DNA of 64,000 bases from Henriciella pelagia (lineage in GTDB: Bacteria > Pseudomonadota > Alphaproteobacteria > Caulobacterales > Hyphomonadaceae), in NCBI RefSeq assembly GCF_002088945.1, contig NZ_NCSU01000007.1, positions 62,001 to 126,000 of the forward strand, given 5' to 3'. Made by a program: the position numbers and the translations under genes. Shown here one piece after another: positions 52,012-60,526 of this stretch; position 1 is the first letter of the stretch, and each line of letters opens with the position of its first letter. The notes below the pieces were generated by a model. That model saw only the letters and a list, made by a program, of their open reading frames with translations. It made no database searches and was not told the DNA's origin.

Positions 52012-53190
52012 TCAGTCTATGTCAGACCCGAATTTTTCGATCAGAAGCTCACACATTTCGCGAACCGCGCCGCGGCCACCCGGCTTGCTGAGGATGTAGC
52101 CCGCCGATTTCAGAACCGGCTGAAACGCATCTGATGGCGCCACAGCAAGGCCGACCAGCGGGAAGAGTGGCAGGTCGTTCAGATCGTTTCCGATGAACAC
52201 AATTTCCGACATCGGGATGCCAGCTTCTTTCGACCATGCGGTGACATTCGCGACCTTGTCTTCCAGCCCCTGAACACACCTTACTTTGAGTTTTTTGCAA
52301 CGCGCCGCAACGACCGGATTTGTTTCCTTCGAAACGACCGAGACATGGATGTCCGTCAGCTTTTTCAGGCGCTCGATCCCCATGCCGTCAGACCGGCTCA
52401 CGGACACCGCTTCCTTTCCATTCTGGTCGACGATCGCCAGATCGTCGGTCAGCACACCATCGAAATCGAGAAGCAGGGCTGAAACCTTGTCCGGCAGGAC
52501 ATCGATCCCCTGTCGGGTTTCCAGGCTGTCGGCAATCTCATGCGCAATCTGCAGGTCGAGCGGTTCGTCGATTTCCATCGCGCTGGCATTGTCGACCACA
52601 TAGTGGGCAACCTTTCCGAAGAAGCGGTGCCGGGCCGCCTTGAATCCCTCCGCTTTCATGACATACGCACCACCGGTCTCCAGAAAGACAGGGTCGCGGT
52701 CCTGGCGTCGGGGCCTGTGGTCTTTCCTGTGCCCGACGGGCTGGACGCCGTCATCTGATGGCGACCAGAGAAAGCCATGGAAGGATGTGACTGTCAGGCC
52801 GCAGTCTGCGCCTTCATCCGTCATGGCGCTCAACAGACCGTCAAGGTCCGCGGTGCGCAGGAAGGGCGAGGTGCATTGAATGAAGACGACGCGGTCCAGC
52901 GTCACGCCGCCTGCTTCGATTTCGTCGATGGCGTGCAGGAGCGCCGATTCCGAACTTGCCGTATCATTTGCCAGTTCAGCCGGCCGTCTGATCGTCCGGG
53001 CGCCGCAGCGCTCGGCTTCGGCAAGTATCGCCTCATCATCGGACGTCACATAAACCTGCGTGATAAGCTCAGATCCTCTGGCCGCCTCCACAGCCCTTTG
53101 AAGCAATGACCGGCCATTGATCTGTTTGAGGTTCTTTCCGGGAATACCCTTTGATCCCCCCCTGGCCGGGATAATTGCGACTGTTTCCAC
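52012..53190 (-). CDS. CMP-nonulosonate cytidylyltransferase fused to KdsC-like HAD phosphatase
   Basis: A 392-residue two-domain protein. Residues about 1-225 are NeuA-like: VAIIPARGGSKGIPGKNLKQ, IQCTSPFLRTADLDGLL, and MEIDEPLDLQIAHEIA. Residues about 240-390 are a HAD phosphatase of the KdsC type with the complete nucleophile motif LLLDFDGVLTDD, a Lys near VRCVQGLEDK and the FIGNDLNDLPLFPLVGLAVA motif. It should both dephosphorylate a 9-phosphate sugar acid and activate the product as CMP-sugar. Animal CMP-sialate synthetases have the same domain order. It opens the glycan locus that includes a NeuB-like gene. Confidence 0.9.
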   Translation of the reverse strand: METVAIIPARGGSKGIPGKNLKQINGRSLLQRAVEAARGSELITQVYVTSDDEAILAEAERCGARTIRRPAELANDTASSESALLHAIDEIEAGGVTLDRVVFIQCTSPFLRTADLDGLLSAMTDEGADCGLTVTSFHGFLWSPSDDGVQPVGHRKDHRPRRQDRDPVFLETGGAYVMKAEGFKAARHRFFGKVAHYVVDNASAMEIDEPLDLQIAHEIADSLETRQGIDVLPDKVSALLLDFDGVLTDDLAIVDQNGKEAVSVSRSDGMGIERLKKLTDIHVSVVSKETNPVVAARCKKLKVRCVQGLEDKVANVTAWSKEAGIPMSEIVFIGNDLNDLPLFPLVGLAVAPSDAFQPVLKSAGYILSKPGGRGAVREMCELLIEKFGSDID

Positions 53191-53351
53191 TGTGTTCGTC
53201 CCGTTTTCTGTTCGCGCTCATCTCCAATATCACCCGGCCACAACGGGTCCGGGCAGGAGCTTCGCTGATCCTGTCAATCGGCGAATAACCGACCGTATCC
53301 GGCGTCCACTATACTGAGTGGGCCCTCCAAGCAACGACAGGTCGATTGTCC

Positions 53352-54302
53352 ATGACACCAAACCTCAACCTTCCCTACCTCCTGCAGAACCAGGCCCAGA
53401 AACACGTTACGCTGAACGAAAGTCTCAGATTCCTCGACCAGCTCGTCCAGTCGAGCTGCGAAGCCATGCTGACCGCCCCGCCAGCCAGTCCGGTCAATGG
53501 CAACTGCTTCATTGTTCTCAGCCCTGCAACGGATGAATGGGCAGGCCATGAGAATGCGATCGCGGGATGGTATGATGGGGCATGGCAATTTGCTGCCCCG
53601 CAACCAGGCTGGCGGACATTCGTTCGCAGCGACAGTCGTGTCCGGTACTGGTCGGGGACGAGTTGGGACACGCTGGTGTCAGCTGACGGGCAGGTTGACC
53701 AGATTGGTGTAAACACTTCGGCAGATGCTACCAACAGGCTGGCCGTGTCATCTGCGGCAACGCTTTTCAGCCATGAAGGCAGCGATCACCGCGTCATGGT
53801 CAACAAGGCTGCGCCCCTCGATTCCGCCAGTCTTGTCTTTCAGGAAAATTTCAGTGCGCGTGCTGAAATCGGCCTTTTGGGCGACGATGTTCTTGGCGTG
53901 AAGGTCAGCCAGGATGGCACGTCGTGGCGTCAGGCACTGGCGATCACACCGTCGACTGGCGAAACGCGGGTAACCGGCATCCAGTCAGCGGAAATTTTAC
54001 TCGACGATGATACCGCCGTGCTGGTCACCCCGCCTTCAGCGAGCGGCATGATGGCCATCACGCTCTATTCTGAAACTTTCCCCCAGGTGCCGGTGTCCGG
54101 GATTGTCTGTTTCGATGCCGGCACCACGCCATCCATCGCAATCCTTGCAAATGGCGGCAAGCTGGGCGGCTATCCCAACCAGGCCCTGAGCGGCACAACT
54201 GGCGCAGATACGCAGCTCAATATCGGCACGGTGAGCGGGGGGATATGGATTGAGAACAGGTTTGGCTCTTCTCAGAGCTTTCGCTATTTCTTCTTCTGCT
54301 AG
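53352..54302 (+). CDS. DUF2793 phage/GTA-type protein
   Basis: A 316-residue protein of the DUF2793 type (start ATG 53352; TTG at 53346 possible). The opening TPNLNLPYLLQNQAQKHVTL and NESLRFLDQLVQSSCEA is typical of the family, seen in tail regions of alphaproteobacterial prophages and gene transfer agents. The rest is beta-rich with Trp/Gly repeats (GWRTFVRSDSRVRYWSGTSW) suited to a fibre or adhesin. No other phage gene is near. It sits in the glycan locus and may bind or shape surface glycan; role unknown. Confidence 0.85.
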   Translation: MTPNLNLPYLLQNQAQKHVTLNESLRFLDQLVQSSCEAMLTAPPASPVNGNCFIVLSPATDEWAGHENAIAGWYDGAWQFAAPQPGWRTFVRSDSRVRYWSGTSWDTLVSADGQVDQIGVNTSADATNRLAVSSAATLFSHEGSDHRVMVNKAAPLDSASLVFQENFSARAEIGLLGDDVLGVKVSQDGTSWRQALAITPSTGETRVTGIQSAEILLDDDTAVLVTPPSASGMMAITLYSETFPQVPVSGIVCFDAGTTPSIAILANGGKLGGYPNQALSGTTGADTQLNIGTVSGGIWIENRFGSSQSFRYFFFC

Positions 54303-55174
54303 ACTCCGGCCCGGTCCTTCAAACCGAGCACCCGGCGAAGCTGCGCCCTGAGCGAGATCTTCTCGAGGCCGTCTTCGAACATGTCGGCCTGCGCCAGTAG
54401 CGTTCCCAGTCCCGGCTTGCCGCTGCGCACGTCCTGCCGGACATATTCGTTGATCAAACGGGTCCGCATGGCCTGGTGCAGATCTCGCTTCGCGGTAATC
54501 GTGTTGGCTTCCTCGCCAGCGCTTTCAGGCCTCACATGCTGGAATGCGAGCGTGTCAGCCACCTGTGCCAGGTCACCCTGCATCATCAGGCGAAGATTAA
54601 AATCCCAGTCGCCCAGGACTGGCAGGTGTTCCGCGAACCCACCGGCGGCTTTCCAGGCCGAAACCCTGAACAGCAGTGCGATAGGGGGAAACCGGTTGCG
54701 CACAGCCAGGCGCGGAAGCGTCAACGGACCCGCTTCATTTGTCTTCGAACTCCCCTTTGGGGTGATCGCTCCATCCGAGACTTCTTCTTCTATCTCACTC
54801 CAGCGACAGACAGCCCCTGCAAGCGTTTCATCCGATGCCAGCGCCTGCGTCATCACGGCGAGAAAATCGGTTGACCAGGTATCATCGTCATCATGGATCG
54901 CGGCGTACTCAGCGGCCCTGCCTGCGGCGGAGTTCATCCCGATATTGCCAGCGGCCTCCATGCCAACATTCGACTCAAGGTGAATGACTTCACAAGAGCA
55001 TTCGGAAGAGATTGCTCCGACGATGGCATCCACCGGGTCACGCTCACCGCCATCATTGACCACGACCCATGACAGGTCCTGATACTGCTGGCTCATGACG
55101 CTTTCGGCAGCCCGTTTCAGAAATTGCGGCCGGTTTCGCGTCCGCGTGACCACCACTGTTTGTTTTGAAGCCAT
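54299..55174 (-). CDS. Family 2-type glycosyltransferase
   Basis: A 291-residue GT-A glycosyltransferase (ATG at 55174; the longer start at 55219 is less likely). N-terminal fold VVVTRTRNRPQFLKRAAESV with the DxD-type region in AAIHDDDDTWSTDFLAVMTQ (metal and nucleotide site), VCRWSEIEEEVSDGAITP, and NRFPPIALLFRVSAWKAAGG FAEHLPVLGDWDFNLRLMM, whose GDWDFNLR is a common acceptor-side motif. Acceptor and donor unknown. It is convergent with the DUF2793 gene (overlap 4 bases). Confidence 0.85.
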   Translation of the reverse strand: MASKQTVVVTRTRNRPQFLKRAAESVMSQQYQDLSWVVVNDGGERDPVDAIVGAISSECSCEVIHLESNVGMEAAGNIGMNSAAGRAAEYAAIHDDDDTWSTDFLAVMTQALASDETLAGAVCRWSEIEEEVSDGAITPKGSSKTNEAGPLTLPRLAVRNRFPPIALLFRVSAWKAAGGFAEHLPVLGDWDFNLRLMMQGDLAQVADTLAFQHVRPESAGEEANTITAKRDLHQAMRTRLINEYVRQDVRSGKPGLGTLLAQADMFEDGLEKISLRAQLRRVLGLKDRAGV

Positions 55175-55304
55175 GAAGTCCAGCCCCGTGAAAGCGACAA
55201 GGCTGAAAGCAATGCGCAAACCCCGGCTGGATTGTCAAACGTGGCGAACATTATTCACTTTGCAGCTGGCCTGACCTCAATGCGACAGGTAACGTCGCGC
55301 GCTT

Positions 55305-56459
55305 ATGCCAGCCGAAGATATGCACCCGACCTACATCGCCATGTGCGAGTCGAAGACCCATGCGGCAATGCTCGACGTGCTCGTCAACCGGGACGGCATT
55401 GCGATCGAACACATTCTGACCACCGGAACCTTCGAACAACTCGGGGCGGTGAATGTGCCGGTGACAGCCTTGCCATCGATGGAGGCCAATACGCCGGAGA
55501 AGGCCTGGGCCCTGGCACAGGAAACGACCCGGTCTCTTCTGTCTTCTCATCGCCTGTTGCAATTCCAGGATCAGGGGTGGCTGGCGCAGGCTGTCAGCAT
55601 GGCCGCGCAGTCGGCCGGTACACACCGGACAATTCTGCAGGATGGCTATCTGAGCTTTGACATCGCACGGTCGGTGGGTGCTCGGCGCCATACCTGGCCG
55701 ATATCATCGCGCATGGACAGGATTGACCCGGCGACGCCTCGCCCTCGCTTGCGCTCGCGTCTGAACAGGCTTCTCTACCGCAATCACCATTTTGGCATCA
55801 CCCGTCCAGACACGATGCTTGTCTTTGGAGCCGCCATGAAAACGCGGATGATTAGGCAATGGCGGATCGACGCAGGCCGTATCCATGTGACGGGGCCCCT
55901 GCTTCGCCCGAAACGCGTCCCCGAACGCCCCAACACGCCACAGGCGAACACGGCGCTCAGAGTGCTGTTTCTCGACCAGTGCTTTTTGCGCTACGGCCGG
56001 ATGAGCCCGACGAACTGGGGAATGAAATACCTGCCTCTGATACAATCGCTCCGGCCTCATGACCTGACTGTCAAATTGCACCCTGCACAGCCCCGGGACC
56101 TGGCGGATGATGTCATCGAGGCGGCCGGTCCAACGGCACATATCATGGGCCGAGAGCTTCTGTCCGATCTGTCCGGCCAGGATTTTGATGTTGCGGTAAC
56201 GGTCTCATCCACGAGCTTTCTGTCCTGTATCGCCGCCGGCATACCCGTCATATTCTGCGACTGCGGGGCATTGGATGTCATGCCTGACATCGCCCACCCC
56301 TCCATCCGGAACTGCGCATCGCCTGGCGAGGTCTCACACCTTCTGGAAGCCATGGCCCGAACGCGAACTTTCCAGCCAAACGCGGGAGGAGACCCTTTAG
56401 AAGCTCATATCGCCCTCGCCGCTGATTGCACGCCGTCCACAGTGCTCAAGAAAGTCTGA
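55305..56459 (+). CDS. Putative GT-B-fold glycosyltransferase or polysialyltransferase-like protein
   Basis: A 384-residue protein that I cannot assign to a family with confidence. The C-terminal half has GT-B-like segments: LRVLFLDQCFLRYGRMSPTN, LRPHDLTVKLHPAQPRDLAD (a KLHP motif typical of several capsule transferases), and VAVTVSSTSFLSCIAAGIPV with IFCDCGALDVMPDI. The arrangement of a His-Pro-Ala loop and a SSTSFL-type phosphate-binding loop resembles the sialyltransferase/polysialyltransferase and CDP-glycerol families. It lies directly upstream of the NeuB-like gene, so a nonulosonate transferase is a fair guess. Confidence 0.6.
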   Translation: MPAEDMHPTYIAMCESKTHAAMLDVLVNRDGIAIEHILTTGTFEQLGAVNVPVTALPSMEANTPEKAWALAQETTRSLLSSHRLLQFQDQGWLAQAVSMAAQSAGTHRTILQDGYLSFDIARSVGARRHTWPISSRMDRIDPATPRPRLRSRLNRLLYRNHHFGITRPDTMLVFGAAMKTRMIRQWRIDAGRIHVTGPLLRPKRVPERPNTPQANTALRVLFLDQCFLRYGRMSPTNWGMKYLPLIQSLRPHDLTVKLHPAQPRDLADDVIEAAGPTAHIMGRELLSDLSGQDFDVAVTVSSTSFLSCIAAGIPVIFCDCGALDVMPDIAHPSIRNCASPGEVSHLLEAMARTRTFQPNAGGDPLEAHIALAADCTPSTVLKKV

Positions 56460-56537
56460 ATGACGGCACTGTAAGGTTGCACCCATTAGGCGAATTGGCT
56501 AACGACGTCTGGTTCACATTACCCAACGGAGTGCAGT

Positions 56538-57413
56538 ATGAAACCGCCAAAAGTCATTGCCGAGATCGGCTGCAACCACAAAGGCGACATGAAAATCGCC
56601 AAGGAAATGATCTCCATTGCGAAGGCCTTCTGCCAGGCTGACTTCGTGAAGTTTCAGAAGCGCAACAACAAGGAATTGCTGCCTGCGGACCAGTATAATG
56701 CACCTCACCCGGTTCCATCCAATTCCTATGGTGACACCTATGGTGCTCACCGCGAATATCTCGAATTCTCCGTCGACCAGCACAAGGAGCTGATGGAGTA
56801 TTGCGACGAGACCGGTATCGGATATTCGACATCCGTCTGGGACGTCACATCGGCGCGCGAGATGGCCTCGCTGCAGCCTGAATTCCTGAAAGTTCCGTCA
56901 GCATCCAACCTGCACTTCGAAATGCTTGGCGTGCTCTGCGACGAGTTCGAAGGCAAGATTCAACTTTCCCTCGGCATGACCACGCAGAAGGAAGAAGAGG
57001 AAATCGTCCAGTTCTTCGAGAAGAAGGGCCGCAACAAGGACCTGCTGCTGTATGCATGCACATCCGGCTATCCGGTTCCGGCCGAGCAGTCGGCGCTCCT
57101 CGAAATCACCCGCCTGAAGCAGAAATTCGACGACCGCGTCGAAGCCATTGGTTTCTCGGGCCACCATCTGGGCATCGCGCTCGACATCGCGGCCTATACA
57201 CTTGGCGCCGAATGGATCGAACGCCACTACACGCTGGACCGCACCTGGAAAGGCACCGACCATGCTGCTTCGCTGGAGCCCGATGGTCTGCGCAAGCTGG
57301 TCCGCGATCTGCACGTCGTAGCAGACGGGCTGAACTACAAGTCCGAAGAGTTGCTGCCGATCGAGATCGAAACGCGTCGCAAACTCAAGTGGACGGCAAC
57401 CGAGAGCGTCTGA
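56538..57413 (+). CDS. Short NeuB-family sugar-acid synthase
   Basis: A 291-residue PEP-condensing enzyme like N-acetylneuraminate/legionaminate synthase. It opens KPPKVIAEIGCNHKGDMKIA with ADFVKFQKRNN, then YGDTYGAHREYLEFS, SVWDVTSAREMA, KVPSASNLHFEMLGVLC, LSLGMTTQKEEEEIV and SGHHLGIALDIAAYTLGAEW, and IERHYTLDRTWKGTDHAASL. The final SAF/antifreeze-like domain of standard NeuB (about 345 residues) is absent. An ACGGAG site precedes the ATG. A strong terminator follows 23 bases after the stop. The substrate is unknown. Confidence 0.9.
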   Translation: MKPPKVIAEIGCNHKGDMKIAKEMISIAKAFCQADFVKFQKRNNKELLPADQYNAPHPVPSNSYGDTYGAHREYLEFSVDQHKELMEYCDETGIGYSTSVWDVTSAREMASLQPEFLKVPSASNLHFEMLGVLCDEFEGKIQLSLGMTTQKEEEEIVQFFEKKGRNKDLLLYACTSGYPVPAEQSALLEITRLKQKFDDRVEAIGFSGHHLGIALDIAAYTLGAEWIERHYTLDRTWKGTDHAASLEPDGLRKLVRDLHVVADGLNYKSEELLPIEIETRRKLKWTATESV

Positions 57414-57436
57414 GCGTCTTTGGGAACGTAGAAAAT

Positions 57437-57473
57437 ACCGGCAGGCGATCTGCGCCTGCCGGTCTTCTTTTTT
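57437..57473 (+). terminator. Rho-independent terminator after NeuB-like gene
   Basis: A perfect 11-bp stem (57437-57447 with 57453-57463), a 5-base loop and the T-rich run CTTCTTTTTTT (57464-57473) form an almost textbook terminator. It separates the NeuB-like transcript from the sulfotransferase gene that starts at 57495. Confidence 0.95.
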
Positions 57474-57494
57474 GGCTCATCTGGTGTTGGGCGC

Positions 57495-58241
57495 ATGCCG
57501 CTATTCGTGACTGACATAGAAACGCTGAAAGCGTCGAGAGCCTTGCCTACAGAAGATGCGGAAGCGGCGGCTCGCGCCCGGCGAGACGCCGGGCGGCCAA
57601 GCATCCTGTACTTCCTGCACATCCCCAAATGTGGAGGGACCAGCGCAGCCCATCTGTGGCGGTCTTCCTACCCAGGATGCGTGGCAACCACACGCCTGAA
57701 TGCGAAGTCAGACATCAAGCATTGTCGCCTGCACGAAGTGAGCGACATTTATGACGTGTCTTTTGCCACCGTGCGGCACCCGCTCACCTGGTACGAATCC
57801 TGGTGGCGCTATGTTCAAAGCCCGAAGGTCAAGGACAGGCCCGAAACCCTGGACGAGCAGGGCAGACCAAATTTCGACACCTGGATCGGTGAAGGCGTCT
57901 GGCACCCCCTGCGCCGCATCGCCCACTGCCATGACAGTTCATTTTCCACGTTCATCGACAATGTGATCAGCGACCAGCCCGGCTTTGTCACGAACATGTA
58001 CGAGGAATATCTCGGCTCGCATCAGTCGACATCCACTGTCGATCACATCATCAAGATGGAAGATCTGCACGCTTCGTTTTCAGCCTTGTGCCGCAGCTAT
58101 GGCTGGAAAGTTCCGACGGTCACAAAACATGAAAACCAGTCCCTTCAGTCACTGACAACCGACTGGTCGTCTGCCCAGATCGAGAAGATGCAGTCGCTTG
58201 AGAGCGACGCTCTGCAGCGGTTCGACTATGAGGCACGCTAG
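57495..58241 (+). CDS. Sulfotransferase-family protein
   Basis: A 248-residue cytosolic sulfotransferase-like protein. The PAPS 5'-phosphate loop is in ILYFLHIPKCGGTSAAHLWR and the 3'-phosphate region in VSFATVRHPLTWYESWWRYV; later segments are VDHIIKMEDLHASFSALCRS. This is the pattern of glycan sulfotransferases (and of some fucosyl- and heparan-type families). It suggests that the exported glycan is sulfated. It lies alone after the terminator and is convergent with the ABC ATPase gene (21-base gap). Confidence 0.85.
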   Translation: MPLFVTDIETLKASRALPTEDAEAAARARRDAGRPSILYFLHIPKCGGTSAAHLWRSSYPGCVATTRLNAKSDIKHCRLHEVSDIYDVSFATVRHPLTWYESWWRYVQSPKVKDRPETLDEQGRPNFDTWIGEGVWHPLRRIAHCHDSSFSTFIDNVISDQPGFVTNMYEEYLGSHQSTSTVDHIIKMEDLHASFSALCRSYGWKVPTVTKHENQSLQSLTTDWSSAQIEKMQSLESDALQRFDYEAR

Positions 58242-58262
58242 CGGCGCGCGAACAGTGCCCGT

Positions 58263-59606
58263 TCACGGCCGGTCAGCATCGACCTCGAATGTCCACTCCG
58301 CAGGCAGCCGAACAACGCCAATCGGTCGCGCGCTCGACACGACGCTGATCTCCTCAAGCACATTGCGATAAAGCAGCACGCCTTTTTCCGAAATTGCGAT
58401 CGTCGTGATGTAGCGGCCAGGCACGAGCGAGAATTGAGGCAGGTTGACGTCACCCTTCACCTTTCCGGAAGTCTCGCGCAGCCGGTCAGGTTTAACAAAC
58501 TCTGTGGTGATCGGAGCGATCTTGTTGCCCTTCTCGTCCCAGATCATGATGCCGATTTCCAGGTCATCAATGGTCTGCAGGCATTCGACTTCGAAATGGA
58601 AGGATGCGGGCTTGCAGGTATCGAGCACATTGGCCGGCTTGCCATCCATCTTCCAGTAGTGGTCGGCGCGCAGCACTTTCGTGCGGTCGATGGCGATCAC
58701 GCCGTAGCGTGTATCTTTCACCACATGGTCGCCCGGATTATACGCAGGTTTCTTAGGGGCCGCGGCCGCAGACGTTTCGCTTGCAGGCTCGTCAGCAGGG
58801 GCCGATTGCGCGGCAGGCGCGACGCGTTTTGATTCAATCTGCGCCTGCATGTCGGTATAGAAGTCAATGGCAAGGTCAGGCTCCCCGCGGAACATGATCT
58901 TGCCTTTCTGGAGAACGATGGCCTTGGTGCACATGGAGCGGATGTCGCTCATCGAGTGCGACGCAAAGACGACACCCGCCTTTTCCGACATTTCGTTGAG
59001 ACGGCTTCGGCACTTTTGCTTGAAGGTGAAATCACCCACAGACACGATCTCATCCAGCAGGAGCAGGTCTGGCTTGATCGTCGAGGCAATCGCGAAAGCA
59101 AGCCGGAGCCGCATGCCTGAGGAATAGCTCGACATCGGAGAATTGATGAAATCACCGATCTCCGAAAATTCGTGGATTAACGGGAAGAGCTCCTCCATTT
59201 CCCGCCGGGAACGTCCCATCAGAGCGCCCTTGATGAAGACATTCTCGCGGCCCGAAAGGCTCGCCTCAAAGCCGGCGCCAAGCTCGATAAGCGCGCCCGT
59301 TTCGCCATTTACCTCAATCTCACCAAGGTCAGGCGGGAGCAGGCCGTGGAGCACGCGCAGCAGCGTACTTTTGCCCGCCCCGTTAAGGCCGATCACGCCA
59401 AGCACTTCGCCGCGGCAGACTTCGAGGTTTATGTCCTGAAGCGACCAGAAGTCGCCGCTCTTGATCTGCTTGTGCTCTGCCGACTTCCCGCGCAGGACAG
59501 CGCTGAGCCGACCCGCCAGCTGGCGGCGGGCAACCAGGTGATTGCGTCCGAACTTCTTGAAAACACCAGAAGCCCTCAGAACGACCTCATTTGCTGACTC
59601 TACCAT
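58263..59606 (-). CDS. wzt: Polysaccharide ABC exporter ATPase with C-terminal glycan-binding domain (Wzt-like)
   Basis: A 447-residue ATPase. Cassette about 40-270: Walker A VIGLNGAGKSTLLRVLHGLL, signature-type YSSGMRLRLAFAIAS, Walker B LLLLDEIVSVGD, H-loop VVFASHSMSDIRSMC. The LNGAGKS and GELGAGF-like ELGAGFEASLSGREN segments are specific to the Wzt/KpsT/TagH exporter group. After a Pro/Ala-rich linker the C-terminal domain (about 300-447) is beta-sandwich-like, as in O-antigen Wzt that reads the chain end. It is 8 bases after the permease gene in the same leftward operon. Confidence 0.92.
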   Translation of the reverse strand: MVESANEVVLRASGVFKKFGRNHLVARRQLAGRLSAVLRGKSAEHKQIKSGDFWSLQDINLEVCRGEVLGVIGLNGAGKSTLLRVLHGLLPPDLGEIEVNGETGALIELGAGFEASLSGRENVFIKGALMGRSRREMEELFPLIHEFSEIGDFINSPMSSYSSGMRLRLAFAIASTIKPDLLLLDEIVSVGDFTFKQKCRSRLNEMSEKAGVVFASHSMSDIRSMCTKAIVLQKGKIMFRGEPDLAIDFYTDMQAQIESKRVAPAAQSAPADEPASETSAAAAPKKPAYNPGDHVVKDTRYGVIAIDRTKVLRADHYWKMDGKPANVLDTCKPASFHFEVECLQTIDDLEIGIMIWDEKGNKIAPITTEFVKPDRLRETSGKVKGDVNLPQFSLVPGRYITTIAISEKGVLLYRNVLEEISVVSSARPIGVVRLPAEWTFEVDADRP

Positions 59607-59614
59607 CTGCGTCC

Positions 59615-60526
59615 CTATCCTGATGCGCGCAGGTGCGGCTCAGCCCTGTAGAACAGCGACAGGGCAATGAAGAAGAGCACCATTCCGCCACCCGCTGTCC
59701 AGGCCATGAGTTCCCATTCCGGCAAGTATCCCTTGACCAGCAAATGGCGCAACCCGTCCACAAATGTATGCAGCGGATTGAAGTCGGTCAGCTGCCCGGA
59801 AAGCCCGTCCTGTGGCATCGGGAAGAACACAGCCGAAAAGAACACGCCAAACCGGATAACGACGCTGACGACTTTTTCCACGTCCGAGGCGACAGCATTG
59901 AAGATCGCCAGTATCAGCCCGACGCCCAGCGAAGCCATGAAGGCGACCGCTAGCAATGGGATGAAATAGAGTGACTGCCAGTGCGTCGGATAGCTCCCGA
60001 AGAAAGCCATCAGGACACCGATAAGACCGAGCCGCACGAGCGTCTCAAAAGCGATGTTTCCGAACCGTCCGAGAATGACCGAGAAGACACCGATATGCGT
60101 CTTTGATAGCAGAGCCATGTCACTTTTGAGGGCCGCCATGGTCTGCTCGATTGGCGCCGTGATGTAAGCGTAAAGGGTGACGCCCAGAGCGATGTAGACG
60201 AGGTGGGACATGTCGTCAGTGGTCGACACGACACGCATCGTCGCCAGCAAGGTATAGGCACCGATTGGCACGAGCGGCAGCGCAAACGCCCAGAACATGC
60301 CGAAGAAGGTGGTGCTGTAGGAGGATTTGAACTTCCTCAGAAAGTTCATCCAGATCTGCCAGCGATCCCGCCAGATTTCGGCACTATAGGTGCGCAGCGC
60401 CTGAAACAGCCCGCCCTTGGCGCGATAGGCGGGGCTGTAGACGACCCGCTGCACCTTGTTCTGCCTCCGCTTCGCGGCCTTGCCTTCGCCTTTGCGAGGC
60501 ACTTCCTGGGCGACGTCAGTAGCCAA
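59615..60526 (-). CDS. wzm: Polysaccharide ABC exporter permease (Wzm-like)
   Basis: A 303-residue ABC-2 permease with six membrane helices; WMNFLRKFKSSYSTTFFGMF is a common start of the membrane domain, and ALPLVPIGAYTLLATMRV, LGVGLILAIFNAVASDVEKV and FFSAVFFPMPQDGLSGQLTD FNPLHTFVDGLRHLL typify Wzm/KpsM. I choose a TTG start at 60526: GAGGAA lies about 8 bases upstream and it overlaps only 11 bases with the AKR gene, whereas the ATG at 60658 would overlap by 143. The partner ATPase follows 8 bases later. Confidence 0.88.
   Translation of the reverse strand: MATDVAQEVPRKGEGKAAKRRQNKVQRVVYSPAYRAKGGLFQALRTYSAEIWRDRWQIWMNFLRKFKSSYSTTFFGMFWAFALPLVPIGAYTLLATMRVVSTTDDMSHLVYIALGVTLYAYITAPIEQTMAALKSDMALLSKTHIGVFSVILGRFGNIAFETLVRLGLIGVLMAFFGSYPTHWQSLYFIPLLAVAFMASLGVGLILAIFNAVASDVEKVVSVVIRFGVFFSAVFFPMPQDGLSGQLTDFNPLHTFVDGLRHLLVKGYLPEWELMAWTAGGGMVLFFIALSLFYRAEPHLRASG

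Noticed and set aside
53352-54302. Prophage remnant around the DUF2793 gene
   Set aside because: No integrase, capsid, tail or lysis genes nearby and no att-like repeats seen; only one phage-type gene.
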